From positions 248,001 to 312,000 of the forward strand of contig NC_052472.1 of assembly GCF_009730915.1 (NCBI RefSeq): a stretch of 64,000 bases of DNA. Reading direction: 5' to 3'. Position 1 is the first letter of the stretch. Each line of letters starts with the position of its first letter. Made by a program: the position numbers and the translations under genes. The notes below the pieces were generated by a model. It was not told the origin of the DNA. It was given only the letters and a program-made list of their open reading frames with translations, and did not search any database. This DNA is from Dioscorea cayenensis subsp. rotundata. Taxonomy: Eukaryota > Streptophyta > Magnoliopsida > Dioscoreales > Dioscoreaceae. Positions 61,138 to 64,000 of this stretch are shown here, piece by piece.

Positions 61138-61619
61138 ATGTCTTGCATGCATATATGCAAAGGTGGTAGTTTTCAAGTTTTCCTTCCTTCTATACATGAT
61201 GAAAATGATATGATAAAGAATTAATGATATATAAATGCAAAGAAAGTAACAGCATATAACCCTTGTTTACATATGTTTAGAAAATCAATGGTTTAATTTG
61301 AAATAAAGGAACTTGAAATAGAGATTAATTACATAATATATACTACTAGTAGGATTTGGTCTTTATTTATCATACCTATTGGTTCATATCTTCAAATTAA
61401 TTTGTTGCTAAGAAAAACATGCTAAGTAATTACCAATGAATTGAAATTAAGTAGAGTTTAACTTATTAATGAATTAGTCTTAAACTTGAATAATTTCCAA
61501 TGAAGAAAAACTATGTTTCTTCTGAATTACAGGTTGATGATGGAGTCTCTGTTATGGTGAAGGATCTTGTGGAGAACCTAAACTCAACATTTTGCCAAAT
61601 CTTATGGAGATGTAGCTGA
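58875..61619 (+). CDS. bHLH transcription factor, clade IVa
   Basis: Predicted 280-residue nuclear DNA-binding protein of the bHLH18/19/25-NAI1 type. Exons 58875-58910, 59006-59353, 60605-60976 and 61533-61619; all introns are GT-AG and phase 0. The basic region HVFAERKRR (from residue 101) has His101, Glu105 and Arg109, the set that reads E-box/G-box DNA. Helix 1 ends at ANKK and helix 2 starts in exon 3 with SDKDSLLGNTV; the intron at this point is typical of the clade. A Ser-rich and Pro-rich tract precedes the basic region. The C-terminal part (about 175-278, with VKAMLEIEKLP and SILPFGDSLLDI) is the ACT-like domain of clade IVa. The N-terminus is short for the clade. Clade members regulate ER bodies, iron responses or terpenoid and saponin pathways; which applies here is unknown. 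Confidence 0.92.
61095..61135. repeat. (TG)n microsatellite in bHLH intron 3
   Basis: About 20 TG units, 120 bp after the third exon of the bHLH gene. Confidence 0.95.
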
Positions 61620-61749
61620 TCATATGAGAAAATTAATTACCATGTAATTGTGTAGTTTACGTTCTACTTATCAACTAATTAAGAAGAAAACCTTCTTAAT
61701 TTAATTATAAGTGGAATAATAAGCTTCGTTGTTTTATTAACAATTTTAT

Positions 61750-62040
61750 TTATTTATTTTTTTTTGAAAATGTGATAAACCACATGCATTAACAGAATAA
61801 AAGGTTATAAGAGATCCATTAAATGTGAAAAACAAATACAAATAAGAGGAAGCAACAAAATACAAAGTGCCAAACAACTCCGGCTTACATGGGCGGAGAT
61901 GAAATAGAAGAGACTAGCCTTCTAATTGGTTTGTATCCAAATCACAAGTGTAACTGTCGCCAGTGTTATCGGAAAAGCATCAAAAAGCTCGAAGTTGTGA
62001 CGAAGTGAAGAGATAGTATCATCCAAAGTCCTTTTTCCCG
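61750..62040 (-). mobile_element. LINE 3' end fragment
   Basis: On the minus strand the sequence ends ..ATGTGGTTTATCACATTTTC followed by a run of A (T run at 61757-61766 on plus). This is the pattern of the other LINE tails in this window (12725-12786, 14150-14181). It lies about 130 bp downstream of the bHLH stop. Severely 5'-truncated; borders approximate. Confidence 0.55.
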
Positions 62041-63999
62041 TTTTTAGTTGTCATTATTGATGTTATTCATTCTTTGAACATTGTTTCTGAAGAGTGTAAT
62101 AAACTAAATAAATGGGATGATTTAATGCATTATTATTTTTTTATACATTTTTTATATTTACAAGAAGATATGGTAAACACAAGCTCATGATTAATTACTT
62201 AGTTTTTAAAAAAGTAATTTGAGAGAATATAGGATATAATTAAAATTAGTTATTATTTTATAAAGTATTTTACTAAAATTTAATATAATAATGCAATTAA
62301 TCTTTTAATGTCTATCATTTTATTATCTGTTTTACTATAAACCACTGAAATAAGATATGCCTAAGCTAAAAAGATATGATAGCAAACATTAAGCCTCCAA
62401 TATATATATTCAAAACTTATTTTAAACTATGACGGTGATTTTTATCTATCTATGGATCTGAAGAACAACTAACTACCAATATAATAATAAGAACATTTTT
62501 ACTAGTTTATAAACATTTCTCTTACTTATGAATACAATGGAGAATAATAAGAATATTTATAAGAATGTTGAAGAACAATTAACTGCGTACCAATATAAAT
62601 TCATATATTTGTAATCTCTTAGAAAGAAAACCCCTAAAGAAGTATGCTCTTTCTACACTTTTAGTTTTTCACTTGTTAATATTGTGTCTGTTAGTTCTGC
62701 TAGAGGATATGAGTTATAAATTTTATAATGTTACCGATCAAAAAATAATAATAATAATAATAATAAATAAAAATAATAATGATAGTGCAATTAGCCACAC
62801 ATGCTTATGTCTGTAAGGCCAAACCCTAAAAATCAATCAGCATAATCCATCATCCCATTAATCAACATCTCAAGCTTTGTTCTTATTTGTTGTTACGTTA
62901 AGATTCTCCACATTTTTGAGTCATCCACATCTCCAAGTCTAATGTCATAATTGAGTTATGAATTGGCCAAAACACACCTATTGAAAAAGTCGAATTACAA
63001 TTTAGTTTACAACATGCGTAGCAGCCATCAACCCTCCCAATTGAGCCCGTAGTCAAACTTGCCAAATCTCCAATCAATCTTGACCAAACCTAGAAATAAC
63101 TATAACTCACTAAAAACATCAGTAAAACCTAACATGATCTTCAATCAATCACCCAATGTTGACATTCTTTTAATCAACCTGAGATAGTTTCCAATGAACC
63201 AAAAATAAACTCCAATCAAACAACTTATTTAGCAATCTCCAATTTAATTTTTCCTAATTAGCACCCATTCAATCTGATAATCTCTCAATTTAGTTCCAAT
63301 TCAATTAAGGAGAACAAAAGAGGAAACTTAACTCTAATCACTATTAAATCTTCTTAATTGTCAAACTAACAAATAAATCAAACACTTAAAAATATAATAA
63401 GGGGCAGTTAGGTTCATGGAATCTTACATTATCACTAGGAATAGAATCACTAAGAATAGAATTACCAGAATATGATTTTTAAGTTATATTAATGGCAATA
63501 TGACTAATTTCTTTTTGTTTGACAAAGTTGTAATGTGGTTATAATGTAACATTATCAGATTTGGTTAATCTTACATTACATGTTATCATTTTAGTTAAAT
63601 ACCCTTACTAATAAGTGTTAAATAAATCAAAGTTTATAATATTTACTAATGAAAGTTATTTAATAATAATTAACATATAAATTTTAAATAATTAATTTTT
63701 TAAAAAATAATAATTAAATTAAACTTAATTGTTATACATAAATATGAATTTTCCCCTCTAATTTAATTGTTTAAATGATTTTTTTTTTTACCTCCAACAA
63801 AAAATTTGAATTTTTATTTTTAAAATGTTTAAAATTTGGTATTTTGGTCACTATATTGAATTTAATGGACATAATAGAAAAAACAAATCACATCCTCGCT
63901 CCGTGGAATGTAAGATTACCACCTCTTTTAACGGTAATAATATTCCCAGTAATATTGGCCAAGTTAACAAGTTTCAGGAATATGATATTTCCACAGTAA
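62041..63999. other. intergenic to window end
   Basis: No gene recognised. There is an (AAT)n run at 62745-62767. The stretch from about 63405 (GGGGCAGTTAGGTTCATGG onward) looks like one end of a DNA transposon that continues beyond the window. Confidence 0.5.
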
Positions 64000-64000
64000 A

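Overview
The window is nuclear DNA of a flowering plant. The evidence is multi-exon plant gene families (serine carboxypeptidase-like acyltransferases, a group D/UGT73-like glycosyltransferase, a clade IVa bHLH factor, SEC14-like sequence), a plant-type tRNA-Arg(CCU), AT-rich intergenic DNA, and dense Ty1/copia, L1-type LINE, SINE, TRIM, hAT and PIF/Harbinger elements. I cannot name the species. Two runs of exactly 1000 N (36896-37895, 57127-58126) are scaffold gaps.

Layout. From 251 to 35184 there is an array of four serine carboxypeptidase-like (SCPL) copies, all on the minus strand. Copies B (14416-17244) and C (32359-35184) have 14 exons each, and every splice junction and frame I followed is open, giving 462 residues each with the Ser-Asp-His motifs. 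Copy A (251-7930) is dead: a young copia element sits in exon 8, a SINE in an intron, and it has lost its start, its last exon and the catalytic serine. Copy D (18565-21302) is a remnant split by unrelated DNA carrying two hAT elements and cut off by a LINE. The spaces between copies hold an old copia element (8331-12079), a 5'-truncated LINE (12905-14181), a LINE containing a hAT (21303-25452), a second SINE (26598-26775) and a 5.0 kb PIF/Harbinger transposon with both of its genes (26795-31820). A TRIM-like element (35186-35775) lies one base upstream of the copy C start codon.

From 37896 to about 45930 there is a tandem duplication of a UDP-glycosyltransferase gene with its flank. The left copy is frameshifted and cut by a gap. 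The right copy (42075-43484) is open except for three single-base indels in its last 90 or so codons. Each duplicate carries its own hAT insertion with a target-site duplication. From 46142 to 49709 lie a copia LTR plus gag remnant, a 180-bp tandem repeat, and gene fragments including a piece of S-adenosylmethionine synthetase. A tRNA-Arg(CCU) is at 50640-50712, a SEC14/CRAL-TRIO pseudogene at 53090-54240, and an intact four-exon clade IVa bHLH gene at 58875-61619.

How the genes may work together. SCPL acyltransferases, UGT73-type glucosyltransferases and clade IVa bHLH regulators are each known from specialised metabolism, including saponin and other terpenoid pathways. Finding all three in 47 kb raises the possibility of a small or decaying metabolic neighbourhood. 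This is inference: no scaffold-forming enzyme (cyclase, P450) is visible here. I found no CRISPR, prokaryotic operon or evidently new enzymatic system. The most unusual features are the way transposons have dismantled the SCPL array and a young copia element with six in-frame stops but no frameshift.
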